Shown: positions 52,973 to 63,054 of the stretch, piece after piece
Layout: each line of letters opens with the position of its first letter
Position numbering within the stretch: the stretch's first letter is position 1
Assembly: GCF_000716875.1 (NCBI RefSeq)
Contig: NZ_JNWQ01000023.1
Location: 1-64,000, forward strand
Length of the DNA stretch: 64,000 bases
Source: Streptomyces novaecaesareae
Lineage (GTDB): Bacteria > Actinomycetota > Actinomycetes > Streptomycetales > Streptomycetaceae
Direction of reading: 5' to 3'
The notes under the pieces: model-generated
Databases searched by the model: none
Seen by the model: the letters and a program-made list of their open reading frames with translations, nothing else
What the model was told of the DNA's origin: nothing
Program-made: the position numbers and the translations under genes

Positions 52973-53770
52973 GTGCAATCCAGAAGTACCCCAGCTCCCA
53001 TTCCGCGACAGGGGCCGGACCACCGCACCGCCACCACCGGCCTGGCCCTCCCCCGCTGCACCAGCGGGCCGGCCCGCCCCGACCCCCGTGAGCCCGGCTG
53101 GCCGCCGATGAGCCGACGGCGGGCCGCCCTGCTCGCCGCCACCCTCGCCGTCTACCTGCTGGTACTGGCCGGTGTCCTGCTCAACACCGCCCTGGTCGAC
53201 CTCGACTGGTCGGTCCGCCTGCTGCGCCCGTACGAGCGGTGGCCCCGGCTGGAGCCGCTGCTCGACACCTGGGTGGTCGCCGGGCAGCGCGGCCCTTCCG
53301 CGATCGCCGCCTTCGCCTGGCTCGCCTGGCGCGCCCGCCGCCTCGGCCGGCTGCGCCCGCTGCTGGTCATGGGCATCGCGCTGCTGCTGCTCAATGTCAC
53401 GGTCGGCGCGGTGAAGATCGTCACCGGTCGGCTCGGCCCGCACTACGCCCAGTACGTCGGCTCGCCCGAGCTCTTCTCCGGCGGCACCATCTTCCCCTCC
53501 GGCCACACCGCCAACGCCGTGGTCACCTGGGGCGTGCTCGCCTACCTCGCCGTCCGCTGGCGGCGCACCGGCGCGGTGATCGCCGCCGCGACCGCCTGCT
53601 CGATCGGCCTGACCACGGTCTACCTGGGCACCCACTGGGTCACCGACGTGCTGGCCGGCTGGGCCGCCGGGCTGCTCGTCCTGCTCTCGCTGCCGCTGCT
53701 GGAACCCCTGGTCGCCGCCGCCGAACAACGGCTGCACCGCCGTTTCGGCCGCCCGCCCCTGCCGTACTGA
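52973..53770 (+). CDS. PAP2 superfamily membrane phosphatase-like protein
   Basis: A 265-residue membrane protein with about five to six segments and the PAP2 fold marks. PSGHTANA (motif 2) is intact. Motif 1 reads KIVTGRLGP where KxxxGRxRP is usual. Motif 3 reads TTVYLGTHWVTD where SRxxxxxHxxxD is usual, so two phosphate-binding arginines are missing. Activity may be reduced or altered. GTG at 52973 with GTAAGG upstream; a start at 53108 (MSRRRAA) would remove a Pro-rich leader and is also plausible. Confidence 0.83.
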   Translation: MQSRSTPAPIPRQGPDHRTATTGLALPRCTSGPARPDPREPGWPPMSRRRAALLAATLAVYLLVLAGVLLNTALVDLDWSVRLLRPYERWPRLEPLLDTWVVAGQRGPSAIAAFAWLAWRARRLGRLRPLLVMGIALLLLNVTVGAVKIVTGRLGPHYAQYVGSPELFSGGTIFPSGHTANAVVTWGVLAYLAVRWRRTGAVIAAATACSIGLTTVYLGTHWVTDVLAGWAAGLLVLLSLPLLEPLVAAAEQRLHRRFGRPPLPY

Positions 53771-53866
53771 GAGCCCGCCGGGAGCCGCGCCAGGAACTCC
53801 ACCGGGGCCGCACCGGGAAACCCCGCCGGCGGCCGCACCGGGCTCCGCCGACGCGGCGAGCCGGCG

Positions 53867-54085
53867 CTACCCCTCCCAGCTGCGCTCGACCACGCCGTCC
53901 CGCACCGCGAGGTTGAGCCGCCCCTGCCGGTACTCCATGGTCATCATCGCCCCCGGCTCCAGCACCCGGACCGAGGCCCAGCCGTGCCGCCGGGCCAGCT
54001 CCCGGGCGCGTTCGATCCGCAGCCCCGCGTACCCCTCGGCGTCCGGCCCCGCCGCACCCGACCCCACCGCGTCCGACCCCGACAT
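53867..54085 (-). CDS. Peptidase inhibitor I78 family protein
   Basis: A 72-residue protein. The second half (VRVLEPGAMMTMEYRQGRLN, then the C-terminal RDGVVERSWEG) matches the I78 / potato-inhibitor-like family. No signal peptide, so an intracellular role is likely. The ATG at 54085 has GGGAGG 7 bases upstream. Confidence 0.83.
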   Translation of the reverse strand: MSGSDAVGSGAAGPDAEGYAGLRIERARELARRHGWASVRVLEPGAMMTMEYRQGRLNLAVRDGVVERSWEG

Positions 54086-54162
54086 CGCGCCTCCCCCGGC
54101 TAGCCCCCTCGGACGTACGCTGGAATCGTAGCCCGACCCGCGTGGTCCGGAGGTGAACCGCG

Positions 54163-54435
54163 ATGCGCACCACCACCCCGCGACGGTGGCGCAGCGGCAC
54201 CGAGCCGGCCACCGCCCGCAGCGACCTCAAGCTCCGCTACCTGCTCTCGCTCACCTTCACGCCGCTGTTCGTGCTGGCGACGGTGGGCTTCGCCGTCTGG
54301 GCGGCCGTCTCCCCGGTCGACGGCGCACCCAGCCGCGGCACCCTCACCGGCTTCGCCGTCGCGTGCGGTCTGCTCTCCCTGTTCGCCGTCGTCGATCTCG
54401 TGGTGGTCATCCGGCGCCGCCGGACGGAGCTCTGA
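54163..54435 (+). CDS. Small membrane protein, probably DUF6343
   Basis: A 90-residue protein. The N-terminal basic part with RSGTEPATARSDLKLRYLL is followed by two membrane segments and a basic tail VVIRRRRTEL. The GTEPxTARSxLxLR stretch is what I associate with DUF6343; function unknown. GGAGGTGA lies 7 bases before the ATG. Confidence 0.75.
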   Translation: MRTTTPRRWRSGTEPATARSDLKLRYLLSLTFTPLFVLATVGFAVWAAVSPVDGAPSRGTLTGFAVACGLLSLFAVVDLVVVIRRRRTEL

Positions 54436-54450
54436 CGCGGTGTCTCCCAC

Positions 54451-54485
54451 GGAGTGGGAAGTCGGCCCGGCCGACTTCCCACTCC
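54451..54485. terminator. Bidirectional terminator, DUF6343-like / hpnO
   Basis: Perfect 17-bp inverted repeat (54451-54467 with 54469-54485) with a minimal centre, between the small membrane protein gene and the end of the hopanoid operon. Confidence 0.92.
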
Positions 54486-54527
54486 CGCGACGCAGACGTG
54501 ACCACTCCCCGCGCCCGGCCCCGGGCC

Positions 54528-55928
54528 TCAGCGGCTGCCGACCGCCTGCTTCACCAGCGTCCGCCCGAAGTCCCACATCAGGCCGCTGCCCCGGTGGGCC
54601 TCGTCCATGATGTCGGTGAAGGCGTCCATGAACCGGTCCACATCGCGCTCGGTGATGATCAGCGGCGGGATCAGCTTGATCACCTCCAGGTGGTCCCCGG
54701 ACACCTGGGTCAGGATCCGGTGCCGCTGCAGCAGCGGTACCACGACCATCTGCGCGAACAGCCCCTTGCGCGCCGCCTGCAGGGCCGTCCACCCGGTGCG
54801 CAGCTTGAGCGACTTGGGCCGGCCGAACTCGATGCCGATCATCAGCCCGCGCCCGCGCACCTCGGCGAGCAGCTCGTACTTGTCGACCAGCGCGGTCAGC
54901 CGGTCGCGGAACTGGTCGCCGATCCTGCGGGCGTTCTCCACCACCTTCTCGTCCCGCATCACCTCCAGGGTCGCCAGCCCGGCCGCCATGGCCTGGGCGT
55001 TCGACCCGAAGCTGGCCGAGTGCACCAGCACCCGGTCCATCGAGGAGTACACCTTCTCGAAGATCCAGCCCTTGCCGAGCGTCGCCCCGACCGGGACGTA
55101 CCCCCCGGAGAGCGCCTTGGCCGCGCAGACCAGGTCGGGCAGCACCCCGTCCTCGTGCTGGTAGGCGAAGAACTCGCCGGTGCGGCCGATCCCGGTCTGC
55201 ACCTCGTCACAGATCAGCAGCGCCTTGTGCTCGTGCAGCAGCGCCTGGGCGGCCCGCAGCCAGCCCGGCGGCGGTGCCTGGACGCCCTTGCCCTGGATCG
55301 GTTCGACGATCAGCGCGGCGACGTCGCCGCGCTTCAACTCCTTGGCCAGCGCGCCGAGATCGCCGAGCGGGATGGCGGTGTCCGGCAGCAGCGGGTCGAA
55401 GCCCTTGCGGAAGCCGTTCTCCCCGTTGACCGACAGCGAGCCGGCCGTCAGCCCGTGGAAGGCGTGGTCGGCGTAGAGGATCCGCCGGCGTCCGGTGGCG
55501 TACCGGGCGAACTTCAGCGCGGTCTCCACCGCCTCCGTCCCGCTGTTGCCGAAGAAGACCCGGTCCAGCCCGGGCGCGTACGAGAGCAGCCGCTCGGCCA
55601 GCAGCCCGGGCAGCGGCGAGCAGTCGAAGCGGACCAGGTCCGGCAGGTCCAGGTCCATCACCTGCTGGATCGCCGAGCGCACCACCGGGTGGTGGCGGCC
55701 GAGCGCGAAGATGCCGAAGCCGGCCAGCATGTCGAGGTACTCGTTGCCCTCGGCGTCGTAGAAGTACGGGCCCGAGGCACGCTCGTAGTACTTGTCGAAG
55801 CCGATGGTGTGGAGCATCCGGGACAGCTGCGGGTTGAGGTAGCGGTTGTTCAACTCGTAGCGCTCGGCGCCGCGTTCGGCGATCAGGGCGGCGAGGTCGA
55901 AGGCGGGGCGGTCTGGTTCAGCCGGCAT
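54528..55928 (-). CDS. hpnO: Aminobacteriohopanetriol synthase-type aminotransferase
   Basis: A 466-residue class III PLP aminotransferase. PLP features are [29 protein letters not shown] and the Schiff-base lysine in [12 protein letters not shown]. In this operon it corresponds to HpnO, which aminates the C35 position of ribosylhopane-derived side chains to give aminobacteriohopanetriol. It starts at 55928 and overlaps the dxs end by 11 bases. Last gene of the hopanoid operon. Confidence 0.9.
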   Translation of the reverse strand: MPAEPDRPAFDLAALIAERGAERYELNNRYLNPQLSRMLHTIGFDKYYERASGPYFYDAEGNEYLDMLAGFGIFALGRHHPVVRSAIQQVMDLDLPDLVRFDCSPLPGLLAERLLSYAPGLDRVFFGNSGTEAVETALKFARYATGRRRILYADHAFHGLTAGSLSVNGENGFRKGFDPLLPDTAIPLGDLGALAKELKRGDVAALIVEPIQGKGVQAPPPGWLRAAQALLHEHKALLICDEVQTGIGRTGEFFAYQHEDGVLPDLVCAAKALSGGYVPVGATLGKGWIFEKVYSSMDRVLVHSASFGSNAQAMAAGLATLEVMRDEKVVENARRIGDQFRDRLTALVDKYELLAEVRGRGLMIGIEFGRPKSLKLRTGWTALQAARKGLFAQMVVVPLLQRHRILTQVSGDHLEVIKLIPPLIITERDVDRFMDAFTDIMDEAHRGSGLMWDFGRTLVKQAVGSR

Positions 55929-57828
55929 GGCGCGGGTTCGCTCCTCGGGTCGGTAGCAGGTTCTTGGCGAAGACGGCGGTCTGGGCGGCGACTCCGGTCC
56001 CGGTCAGCCCGGCCTCCTCCAGGATCTCCCCGCGCGAGGCGTGCCCGAGGAACTCCTGCGGCAGGCCGAGCACCCGCACCGGTACGTCCACGTCGGCGTC
56101 GCGCAGTGCCTGGGCGATCGCCGAACCGACCCCGCCGGTACGGCCGTTGTCCTCGACGGTGACGACCAGCCGGTGGGCGGCGGCCAGCTCGGGCAGCGCC
56201 GGGTCGACGGGCTTGACCCAGCGCGGGTCGACCACGGTCGCGGTGAAGCCCTCGGCGAGCAGCAGCCGGGCGGCGTCCAGGCAGGCGGAGGCGGTGGTGC
56301 CGACGGCGACCAGCAGGATCTCGGCCGGCCGCCCGGTGCGCAGCAGCACGTCCACCCCGCCGATCTGTTCGACGGCCGGCACCGCGGGCCCGACGTTGCC
56401 CTTCGGGAAGCGCACGACGGTGGGCGCGTCCCCGACCTCGACGGCCTCGCGCAGCTGCGCCCGCAGCTGGTCGGCGTCGCGCGGCGCGGCGAGCCGCAGG
56501 CCGGGGACGACCTGGAGGATCGACATGTCCCACATGCCGTTGTGCGAGGCGCCGTCCGGCCCGGTCACCCCGGAGCGGTCGAGCACGAAGGTGACGCCCA
56601 GCCGGTGCAGGGCCACGTCCATCAGCACCTGGTCGAAGGCCCGGTTCAGGAAGGTCGCGTACACCGCGACCACCGGGTGCAGCCCGCCGGTGGCCAGCCC
56701 CGCCGCGCTGGTGACGGCGTGCTGCTCGGCGATCCCGACGTCGAAGGTCCGCGCCGGGTACGCCTTGGCGAACCCCGCCAGGCCGACCGGCTGGAGCATT
56801 GCGGCGGTGATCGCCACCAGGTCCGGCCGCTCGGCGCCGAGCGCGAGCAGCTCGTCGCCGAACACCGAGGTCCAGGAGACCCCGCCGCTGGGCGAGATCG
56901 GCAGGCAGGTGTACGGGTCGATCGGGTTGACGGCGTGGAAGCGGTCGGCCTCGTCCTGCTCGGCGGGCCGGTAGCCCCGCCCCTTGACGGTCAGGCAGTG
57001 CACGATGACCGGACCGCCGAAGTTGCGGGCCTGGCGCAGCGCCTGCTCGACCGCGCCCAGGTCGTGGCCGTCGATCGGTCCGAGGTACTTGAGTCCGAGG
57101 TCCTCGAACATGCCCTGCGGCGCGAAGGCGTCCTTGAAGCCCTTCTTGGCGCCGTGCAGCGCGTCGAAGATCGGCTGCCCGACCAGCGGGGTGCGCTGGA
57201 GCGCCTCCTTGCCGAGGGCGAGGAAGCGCTCGTAGCCCTGGGTGGTGCGCAGCGTGGCCAGGTGGTTGGCGAGCCCGCCGATGGTCTTGGCGTAGGAGCG
57301 CTCGTTGTCGTTGACGACGATGACCAGCGGCCGGTCGCGGGCCTCGGCGATGTTGTTGAGCGCCTCCCAGGCGAGCCCGCCGGTGAGCGCGCCGTCGCCG
57401 ATCACCGCGACGGTGTGCCGGTCGTGCTGGCCGAGCAGTTGGGCGGCCTTGGCCAGGCCGTCGGCGTAGGAGAGCGCGGTGGAGGCGTGCGAGTTCTCGA
57501 CCAGGTCGTGCTCGGACTCGCCGCGCGAGGGGTAGCCGGAGAGCCCGCCGCGCATCCGCAGCCGGGTGAAGTCCTGGCGGCCGGTGAGGAGTTTGTGGAC
57601 GTAGCTCTGGTGGCCGGTGTCGAAGACGATCCGGTCGTGCGGCGAGTCGAAGACCCGGTGCAGGGCGATGGTGAGCTCCACCACCCCCAGGTTGGGCCCG
57701 AGGTGTCCGCCGGTGCGAGTGACGGCGTCGATCAGGAAGTCGCGGATCTCGTCGGCGAGCAGCGGGAGTTCGGCCGCCGGGAGCTTGCGCAGCTCGGCCG
57801 GCGAGGTGACGCGGGAGAGCAGTGACAT
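55918..57828 (-). CDS. dxs: 1-deoxy-D-xylulose-5-phosphate synthase
   Basis: A 636-residue thiamine-diphosphate enzyme making DXP from pyruvate and glyceraldehyde 3-phosphate, the first step of the MEP isoprenoid pathway. ThDP motif [25 protein letters not shown] near the start, [15 protein letters not shown] and the transketolase C-terminal domain are clear. GAGGTG precedes the ATG. Location in the hopanoid operon suggests dedicated precursor supply. In S. coelicolor ispG lies between hpnH and dxs; here it does not. Confidence 0.95.
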   Translation of the reverse strand: MSLLSRVTSPAELRKLPAAELPLLADEIRDFLIDAVTRTGGHLGPNLGVVELTIALHRVFDSPHDRIVFDTGHQSYVHKLLTGRQDFTRLRMRGGLSGYPSRGESEHDLVENSHASTALSYADGLAKAAQLLGQHDRHTVAVIGDGALTGGLAWEALNNIAEARDRPLVIVVNDNERSYAKTIGGLANHLATLRTTQGYERFLALGKEALQRTPLVGQPIFDALHGAKKGFKDAFAPQGMFEDLGLKYLGPIDGHDLGAVEQALRQARNFGGPVIVHCLTVKGRGYRPAEQDEADRFHAVNPIDPYTCLPISPSGGVSWTSVFGDELLALGAERPDLVAITAAMLQPVGLAGFAKAYPARTFDVGIAEQHAVTSAAGLATGGLHPVVAVYATFLNRAFDQVLMDVALHRLGVTFVLDRSGVTGPDGASHNGMWDMSILQVVPGLRLAAPRDADQLRAQLREAVEVGDAPTVVRFPKGNVGPAVPAVEQIGGVDVLLRTGRPAEILLVAVGTTASACLDAARLLLAEGFTATVVDPRWVKPVDPALPELAAAHRLVVTVEDNGRTGGVGSAIAQALRDADVDVPVRVLGLPQEFLGHASRGEILEEAGLTGTGVAAQTAVFAKNLLPTRGANPRHAG

Positions 57829-57974
57829 GGGTACACCTCACGACTCGAAGCGGTGCGGTGGTGCCTCCGCCCGGCGGGGCGGAGCCGACGGGGGCGGAGC
57901 CGGCCCGGGCGCGGAGGCCCGAGCCGGGCACGGAGGCCCGAGCCGGGGTGCCGACCTGGGGGTCAACTCCCTGC
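57829..57974. other. hpnH-dxs spacer with short repeats (no ispG)
   Basis: 146 bases of extremely GC-rich sequence. CGGAGGCCCGAGCCGGG occurs twice (57912-57928 and 57931-57947), and GGCGGAGCCG occurs twice just before. It occupies the place where ispG is found in other streptomycete hopanoid clusters. No coding sequence. Confidence 0.75.
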
Positions 57975-59003
57975 TCAGCGGCCCTTGTTGCCGCTGACGG
58001 TCTCGGTGATGGCACGCAGCGACTGCTGCAGCGAGCCCATGGTGGCGAGGACGGCCGTCGGCTCGTAGCCGCAGTGGGCCATGCAGTTGGCGCAGCGCGG
58101 GTCCCTGCCGCGGCCGTACTTGCTCCAGTCGGTCGTCTCGACCAGCTCGCGGTAGGTCTGCACGTAGCCGTCGGCCATCAGGTAGCAGGGCCGCTGCCAG
58201 CCGAACAGCGAGTAGTTGGGGATGCCCCAGGGGGTGCACTCGAAGTCGGCCTTGCCTTCCAGGAAGTCCAGGAAGAGCGGGCTGTGGTTGAGCCGCCAGC
58301 GCCTGCGGTTGCCGCCGGCGAAGGCCTTGCGGAAGAGCTCCCGGGTCTGCTCGACACCGAGGAAGTGCTCCTGGTCGGGAGCCTTCTCGTAGGCGTAGGC
58401 GGGCGAGATCATCATCTCGTCCACCTTCAGCTCGTCGTTGAGGTAGTCCAGCACCTCGATGACGGTCTGCGGGGTGTCGGTGTTGAAGAAGGTGCTGTTG
58501 GTGGTGACCCGGAAGCCTCGCTGCTTGGCCTCCTTGATGGCGGCCACCGCCTCGTCGAAGGTGCCCTCCTTGGCCACCGACTCGTCGTGCCGCTCGCGCA
58601 TGCCGTCGATGTGCACGGCGAAGGTGAAGTACGGCGAGGGCGTGAACTTGTCCATCTTCTTGCGCAGCAGCAGCGCGTTGGTGCACAGGAAGACGTACTT
58701 GCGGCGCTCGACGAGCTGGCGGACGATCTCGTCGATCTGCGGGTGCATCAGCGGCTCGCCGCCGGCGATCGAGACCATCGGGGCACCCGACTCCAGGACC
58801 GCGCCGACCGCCTGGGCGACGGGCATCCGCTGCTTCAGGACACCCGCCGGGTGCTGGATCTTGCCGCAGCCCTCGCAGGCGAGGTTGCAGGCGAACAGCG
58901 GTTCCAGCTCCACGATCAGTGGGAACTTGTCCCGTCGCTTGAGCAGCTTCTGCTGCATGAGGTAGGTGCCGACCCGCACGGTCTGGCGCAACGGCATGGC
59001 CAT
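57975..59003 (-). CDS. hpnH: Hopanoid radical SAM protein HpnH
   Basis: A 342-residue B12-type radical SAM enzyme that adds adenosine to the hopene side chain, giving adenosylhopane. The cluster motif CNLACEGC gives Cys39, Cys43 and Cys46. VSIAGGEPLMHPQ follows, and a C-terminal Cys set is in DPRCANCMAHCGYEP. The first of two near ATGs (59003) was chosen, 10 bases from GGAGG. It follows hpnG by 2 bases. Confidence 0.95.
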   Translation of the reverse strand: MAMPLRQTVRVGTYLMQQKLLKRRDKFPLIVELEPLFACNLACEGCGKIQHPAGVLKQRMPVAQAVGAVLESGAPMVSIAGGEPLMHPQIDEIVRQLVERRKYVFLCTNALLLRKKMDKFTPSPYFTFAVHIDGMRERHDESVAKEGTFDEAVAAIKEAKQRGFRVTTNSTFFNTDTPQTVIEVLDYLNDELKVDEMMISPAYAYEKAPDQEHFLGVEQTRELFRKAFAGGNRRRWRLNHSPLFLDFLEGKADFECTPWGIPNYSLFGWQRPCYLMADGYVQTYRELVETTDWSKYGRGRDPRCANCMAHCGYEPTAVLATMGSLQQSLRAITETVSGNKGR

Positions 59004-59005
59004 GG

Positions 59006-59686
59006 CTAGCTCGCCTCCTGGGGGAGTGTCGAGGATGTGGGGTGGTTCGGGTCTGCGGAGCCGGGCGCGCGCTCCTGCCGGTACCAGTCGACCAGGGCGG
59101 GTACCGTCGCCCGTAGGTTCCGCCAGGCCCGCACCCCGGCCGGGAGGGTGCCGGGCCGCAGCAGCTCGTGCTCGGGGGTGTCGACCACCACCCGCAGGAC
59201 GGCGGCGGGCAGCGCGGGCCGCACCTCGCGCAGTGCGGCCAGGACGGCGGCGGCCTCCATGTCCACGGCGAGCGCGCCCTGCAGGTGCAGCGCCCGCCGC
59301 TCGATGCCGCGCACCACGTGGTCGGCGGTGTGGTGCACCCCGGTGTGCACGCTCAGGCCGCGCTCCTTCAGCGCCCGGGTGAGTTCCGGCCCGGAGTCGA
59401 GCGGGTAGAGGTGGCCCTCGGCGTCGCGCACGCCGTCGGCGGCGACGACGTCGCCGGGCAGGACGCCCGGGCCGACCGCCGCGCCGAACCCGGCCACCAC
59501 GACCGCGCCGTAGCTGCCGGGGGCGGAGCCGAGCAGCCGTCGCACGGCCGACCCGGCGCGCCGCCGGCCGACCCCGGTGCGCAGCAGCACCGGGGGCCCG
59601 CCTACCGTGCCGCGCCAGTCACCGCCGCGCAGGGCCCAGACCTCGGGGCCCAGTGCGCAGAGCACCAGCAGGGGGGCGGTGGTCAC
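59006..59686 (-). CDS. hpnG: Hopanoid nucleoside phosphorylase HpnG
   Basis: A 226-residue protein of the purine/uridine phosphorylase superfamily, predicted to remove adenine from adenosylhopane. The phosphorylase signature AVDMEAAAV and the strand VVVAGFGAAVGPGVLPGDVV are visible. The GTG at 59686 overlaps the shc stop by 4 bases (GTGA). Confidence 0.88.
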   Translation of the reverse strand: MTTAPLLVLCALGPEVWALRGGDWRGTVGGPPVLLRTGVGRRRAGSAVRRLLGSAPGSYGAVVVAGFGAAVGPGVLPGDVVAADGVRDAEGHLYPLDSGPELTRALKERGLSVHTGVHHTADHVVRGIERRALHLQGALAVDMEAAAVLAALREVRPALPAAVLRVVVDTPEHELLRPGTLPAGVRAWRNLRATVPALVDWYRQERAPGSADPNHPTSSTLPQEAS

Positions 59687-61764
59687 CGCGCCGCCCCGAT
59701 CGCCGGGGTGCCGCCCGCACGGCTCGTGCCGGGGCCGCCGTGGAGGTAGCGGCCGAGCGCGGTGACCGGGAAGACCAGCCGGTACAGGTGGTAGTTGATG
59801 GAGAAGTCCCATGGGAAGCCGGTGCCGGTGAACTGCGGTTCGTCCCAGGTGCCCTCGGGCAGCTGGGTGCGCACCAGCCAGTCCACACCGCGCTCCACCG
59901 CGGGGTTGGCCCGCCCGTCCGGGCCCTCGCCGGCCGCGAGCAGCGCCATCAGCGCCCATGCGGTCTGCGAGGCGGTGGAGTCGCCGCGTCCGGCCCAGCG
60001 CGCCGGGTCGTCGTAGGAGCGCATGTCCTCGCCCCAGCCGCCGTCGGCGTTCTGCCGGTCCTCCAGCCAGTGCACCGCCCGGCGGATCGCCGGGTGCTCG
60101 TCGGGGACGCCGGCGGCGACCAGGGCGGGCAGCACCGAGCCGGTGCCGTAGATGTAGTTGGTGCCCCAGCGCCCGAACCAGGAGCCGTCCGCCTCCTGGT
60201 TGCGCAGCAGCCACTCGATGCCGCGCCGGGTCCGCGGGTCTCGGGCGCGGCCGGTCTCGGCGAGCATCTCCACCACGTGGGCGGTGACGTCGGCGGACGG
60301 CGGGTCGACGACCTCGCCGAAGTCGCAGAACGGCAGCTTGTTGGGCAGCGTGCTGGTGTTGTCGACGTCGAAGGCGGCCCAGGCGCCGTTCTTGGACTGC
60401 ATGCCGAGGTTCCAGACCACGCCGCGGTCCACCGCCGCGTCGACCTTGGCCGGGTCGGGGTGGGCGACGCGGCGCAGCGCGAGCACCACTTCGGCGGTGT
60501 CGTCGATGTCGGGGTAGGTGTCGTTCTCGAACTCGAAGGCCCAGCCGCCGGCGGCGAGCCCGGGCCGCTGGACGGCCCAGTCGCCGCGCTTGCGGATCTC
60601 CTCGCCGAGCATCCAGTCGACGGCGGAGACCAGCGCCGGGTGGTCGGCCGGCACCCCGGCGTCGACCAGGGCGATGGTGGCCAGGCAGGTGTCCCAGACC
60701 GGGGACTGGCAGGCCTCCAACCAGCGCTTGCCGTCCTCGGTGTGCACGGTGAAGCGGTCGAAGGAGGAGAGCCCGGCCTGCATCACCGGGTGTTCGAGCT
60801 CGTAGCCCTCCAGGTGGAGGGCGATCAGCGAGTAGACGGCGGGCGGCTGGATGCCGCCCCAGCAGCCGTCGGCCTCCTGCCGTTCGACGATCCAGCGGCA
60901 GGCCTGCGAGACGGCCAGCCGGCGCAGCGGGCGGAAGGCCCGGCGGTGGTAGGCGTGCAGCGCCTTGTCGAGGCGCTCGAACAGGCCGTCCCAGGAGGTG
61001 GCGGGGGCGAGCGGCCGTTCGGGGTAGGGGTTGTCCGGGTCGGCGTGCAGCTCGGTGAGCGGGAAGGGCGCCGGGCGGACGGGCTGGTGGGCCGAGACGA
61101 CGGTCAGCGGGACGATGGTCTGGCGGGCCCAGCAGCCGAAGGCGTAGATGTTCAGCGGCAGCCACTTGGGCAGGAAGATGATCTCGGGCGGCATCTCGGG
61201 CAGCCGCTCCCAGGGCCACCAGCCGAACAGGGCGAGCCAGATCCGGGTGAACACCCGGGCGGCCGCGATGCCCCCGGCGGCGCGGACGTAGCGCGCGGCG
61301 GCCAGCATGTGCGGGGCGTTCGGGTCGTCGCCGGCCAGTCTGAGCGCGACGTACGCCTCGACGGTGGTGGACAGTTCGGCCGGCCCGCCGTGGAAGGTGC
61401 CCCAGGTGCCGTCCTCACGCTGCTGGGAGCGGATCCACTCGGCGGTGGCGTTCGTCTGCTCCTCGGTCCGGATCCCGAGGAACTGGCGGAGCAGTAAATC
61501 CTCGGCGTCCATGGTGACGTTGGTCTCCAGGTCGCCTTTCCACCAGCCCTCGGACGACTGCAGCGAGAGCAGGTGGGTGGTGGCGCGGGCCAGGGCCTCC
61601 CGCGCGTCGGCCGGTCGGAGGTCCGTCTCACCGGCCGGCCGGAGCTGGTCGGTGTCCTCGGGCTGCCGCCGCCCCACGCCCAGCAGGGTCGGGGGGCGGT
61701 CGCCCACCGCGACCGGCTCGGAATCGTACTCAGGGTCGAGCCGGCCGTCCGCGGTTGCTGTCAA
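59683..61764 (-). CDS. shc: Squalene-hopene cyclase
   Basis: A 693-residue class II triterpene cyclase converting squalene to hopene/hopanol. The catalytic DxDDTA motif (DIDDTA) is at 419-424. Multiple QW repeats are visible (for example QREDGTWG, QEADGCWGG, QNADGGWGE, LPEGTWDE). The start is a TTG at 61764 preceded by AGAGAGG. It is 7 bases from the upstream synthase and coupled to hpnG. Confidence 0.96.
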   Translation of the reverse strand: MTATADGRLDPEYDSEPVAVGDRPPTLLGVGRRQPEDTDQLRPAGETDLRPADAREALARATTHLLSLQSSEGWWKGDLETNVTMDAEDLLLRQFLGIRTEEQTNATAEWIRSQQREDGTWGTFHGGPAELSTTVEAYVALRLAGDDPNAPHMLAAARYVRAAGGIAAARVFTRIWLALFGWWPWERLPEMPPEIIFLPKWLPLNIYAFGCWARQTIVPLTVVSAHQPVRPAPFPLTELHADPDNPYPERPLAPATSWDGLFERLDKALHAYHRRAFRPLRRLAVSQACRWIVERQEADGCWGGIQPPAVYSLIALHLEGYELEHPVMQAGLSSFDRFTVHTEDGKRWLEACQSPVWDTCLATIALVDAGVPADHPALVSAVDWMLGEEIRKRGDWAVQRPGLAAGGWAFEFENDTYPDIDDTAEVVLALRRVAHPDPAKVDAAVDRGVVWNLGMQSKNGAWAAFDVDNTSTLPNKLPFCDFGEVVDPPSADVTAHVVEMLAETGRARDPRTRRGIEWLLRNQEADGSWFGRWGTNYIYGTGSVLPALVAAGVPDEHPAIRRAVHWLEDRQNADGGWGEDMRSYDDPARWAGRGDSTASQTAWALMALLAAGEGPDGRANPAVERGVDWLVRTQLPEGTWDEPQFTGTGFPWDFSINYHLYRLVFPVTALGRYLHGGPGTSRAGGTPAIGAAR

Positions 61765-61771
61765 CGTAACG

Positions 61772-62860
61772 TCACCTCTCTCGTACCACCACGAATTCGG
61801 CGAGTGCGACGAAGTGCTCGCGCACCTCGTCGGACATGGGCACCTCGTCCAGGGCGGCGAGGGCAGTCGTGTGCTGGCGGCGGGCTTCCTCCTGGGTCCA
61901 GGCCCGGCCGCCGGCCTGCTCGATCAGCGCGGCCCGGGCGGCGAGCTCGGGCTCGCCCTCCTCCCCGCGTCCCTTCGGGTCGGCCAGTTGCTCGGCGAGC
62001 CGGCGCGAGGCCGGGCCGCCCTCGGCCAGGGCGGCGGCGACCGGAAGGGACTTCTTGCGCTGGCGCAGATCCCCCCAGTGCGGCTTGCCGGTGACCTCGG
62101 TGGCGCCCCAGATGCCGAGCAGGTCGTCCACCGCCTGGAAGGCCAGTCCCAGGTGGTGGCCGTAGCGCTGGAGGGAGTCGGAGACCTTGTCGTCGGCGCC
62201 GGCCAGGACGGCACCGATCGCCGAGGCGGCGGCCAGCAGGGCCGCCGTCTTTCCGGCCTCCATCTCCAGGCACTCCGCGACGGTGACGCTGTCGCGCTGT
62301 TCGAAGGCGACGTCCATGGCCTGCCCGTCGATCAGTCTGCGGGTCGCCGTGGTGAGCAGCCGGACGGCGCGCGCGGCGTCGGTGGGGCTGGTGCCGCCGT
62401 TCACCGCGGCGTCGAGCAGCACCTCCGTGCCGAGCGTCGCCAGGGCGTCGCCGACCAGGATCGCCTGGGCCGGTCCGAAGACCGTCCAGGCGGTGGCCCG
62501 GTGCCGCCGGGTCTCGTCACCGTCCATCAGATCATCATGGAGCAGGGAGAAGTTGTGCACCAGTTCAACAGCCACCCCGCCGGGGACGCCGACCTCGGGC
62601 GCCGCGCCGGTGGCCTGGGCGGACAGCAGCGCCAGCGCCGGACGCACGGCCTTGCCGCCGTCCCCCGCGACGGGCGTGCCGTCCCGGTCGATCCAGCCGA
62701 AGTGGTAGGCCGCGACGGTGTCCATCGGTGCGGCCAAACGGGCGACCGCGGCCCGTAGCGGCGGGGTGCAGAGCGTACGGCTGCGGGCGAGCAGCTCCGG
62801 CACCGAGACCGGTTCGGCGTGCGCCGTGCCTCCGACGGCGAAGCCGGTGCGTGACTCCAC
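61772..62860 (-). CDS. Polyprenyl (farnesyl-type) diphosphate synthase
   Basis: A 362-residue trans-isoprenyl diphosphate synthase. The first Asp-rich motif DDLMD lies in LLHDDLMDGDETRR. The second region is AVDDLLGIWG, and the KxVRPAL and GGTSPT segments are typical. In the operon it should supply farnesyl diphosphate for squalene. The GTG at 62860 with GAGGGA 6 bases upstream was chosen; a GTG at 63058 that overlaps the hpnE stop by 4 bases would add 66 residues. Confidence 0.92.
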   Translation of the reverse strand: MESRTGFAVGGTAHAEPVSVPELLARSRTLCTPPLRAAVARLAAPMDTVAAYHFGWIDRDGTPVAGDGGKAVRPALALLSAQATGAAPEVGVPGGVAVELVHNFSLLHDDLMDGDETRRHRATAWTVFGPAQAILVGDALATLGTEVLLDAAVNGGTSPTDAARAVRLLTTATRRLIDGQAMDVAFEQRDSVTVAECLEMEAGKTAALLAAASAIGAVLAGADDKVSDSLQRYGHHLGLAFQAVDDLLGIWGATEVTGKPHWGDLRQRKKSLPVAAALAEGGPASRRLAEQLADPKGRGEEGEPELAARAALIEQAGGRAWTQEEARRQHTTALAALDEVPMSDEVREHFVALAEFVVVRER

Positions 62861-63054
62861 GTGCGTTCCCTCTCCCTCGTGGTGCCGGACCGCACGGGGC
62901 GGCCGGGTGCTGTCGGTACGGCTGGTGTCGCTTCGAGTGGTGCCGATGCCGACGGTGTCAGGACGGCCGCTCCGGCCGGGCCGGTCGATTCCGCCGATGC
63001 GCTTGACGGTACGCCCGCCGGCTCTGGCGGGCTCTCCGGCGGCGGCGCCCGGCG

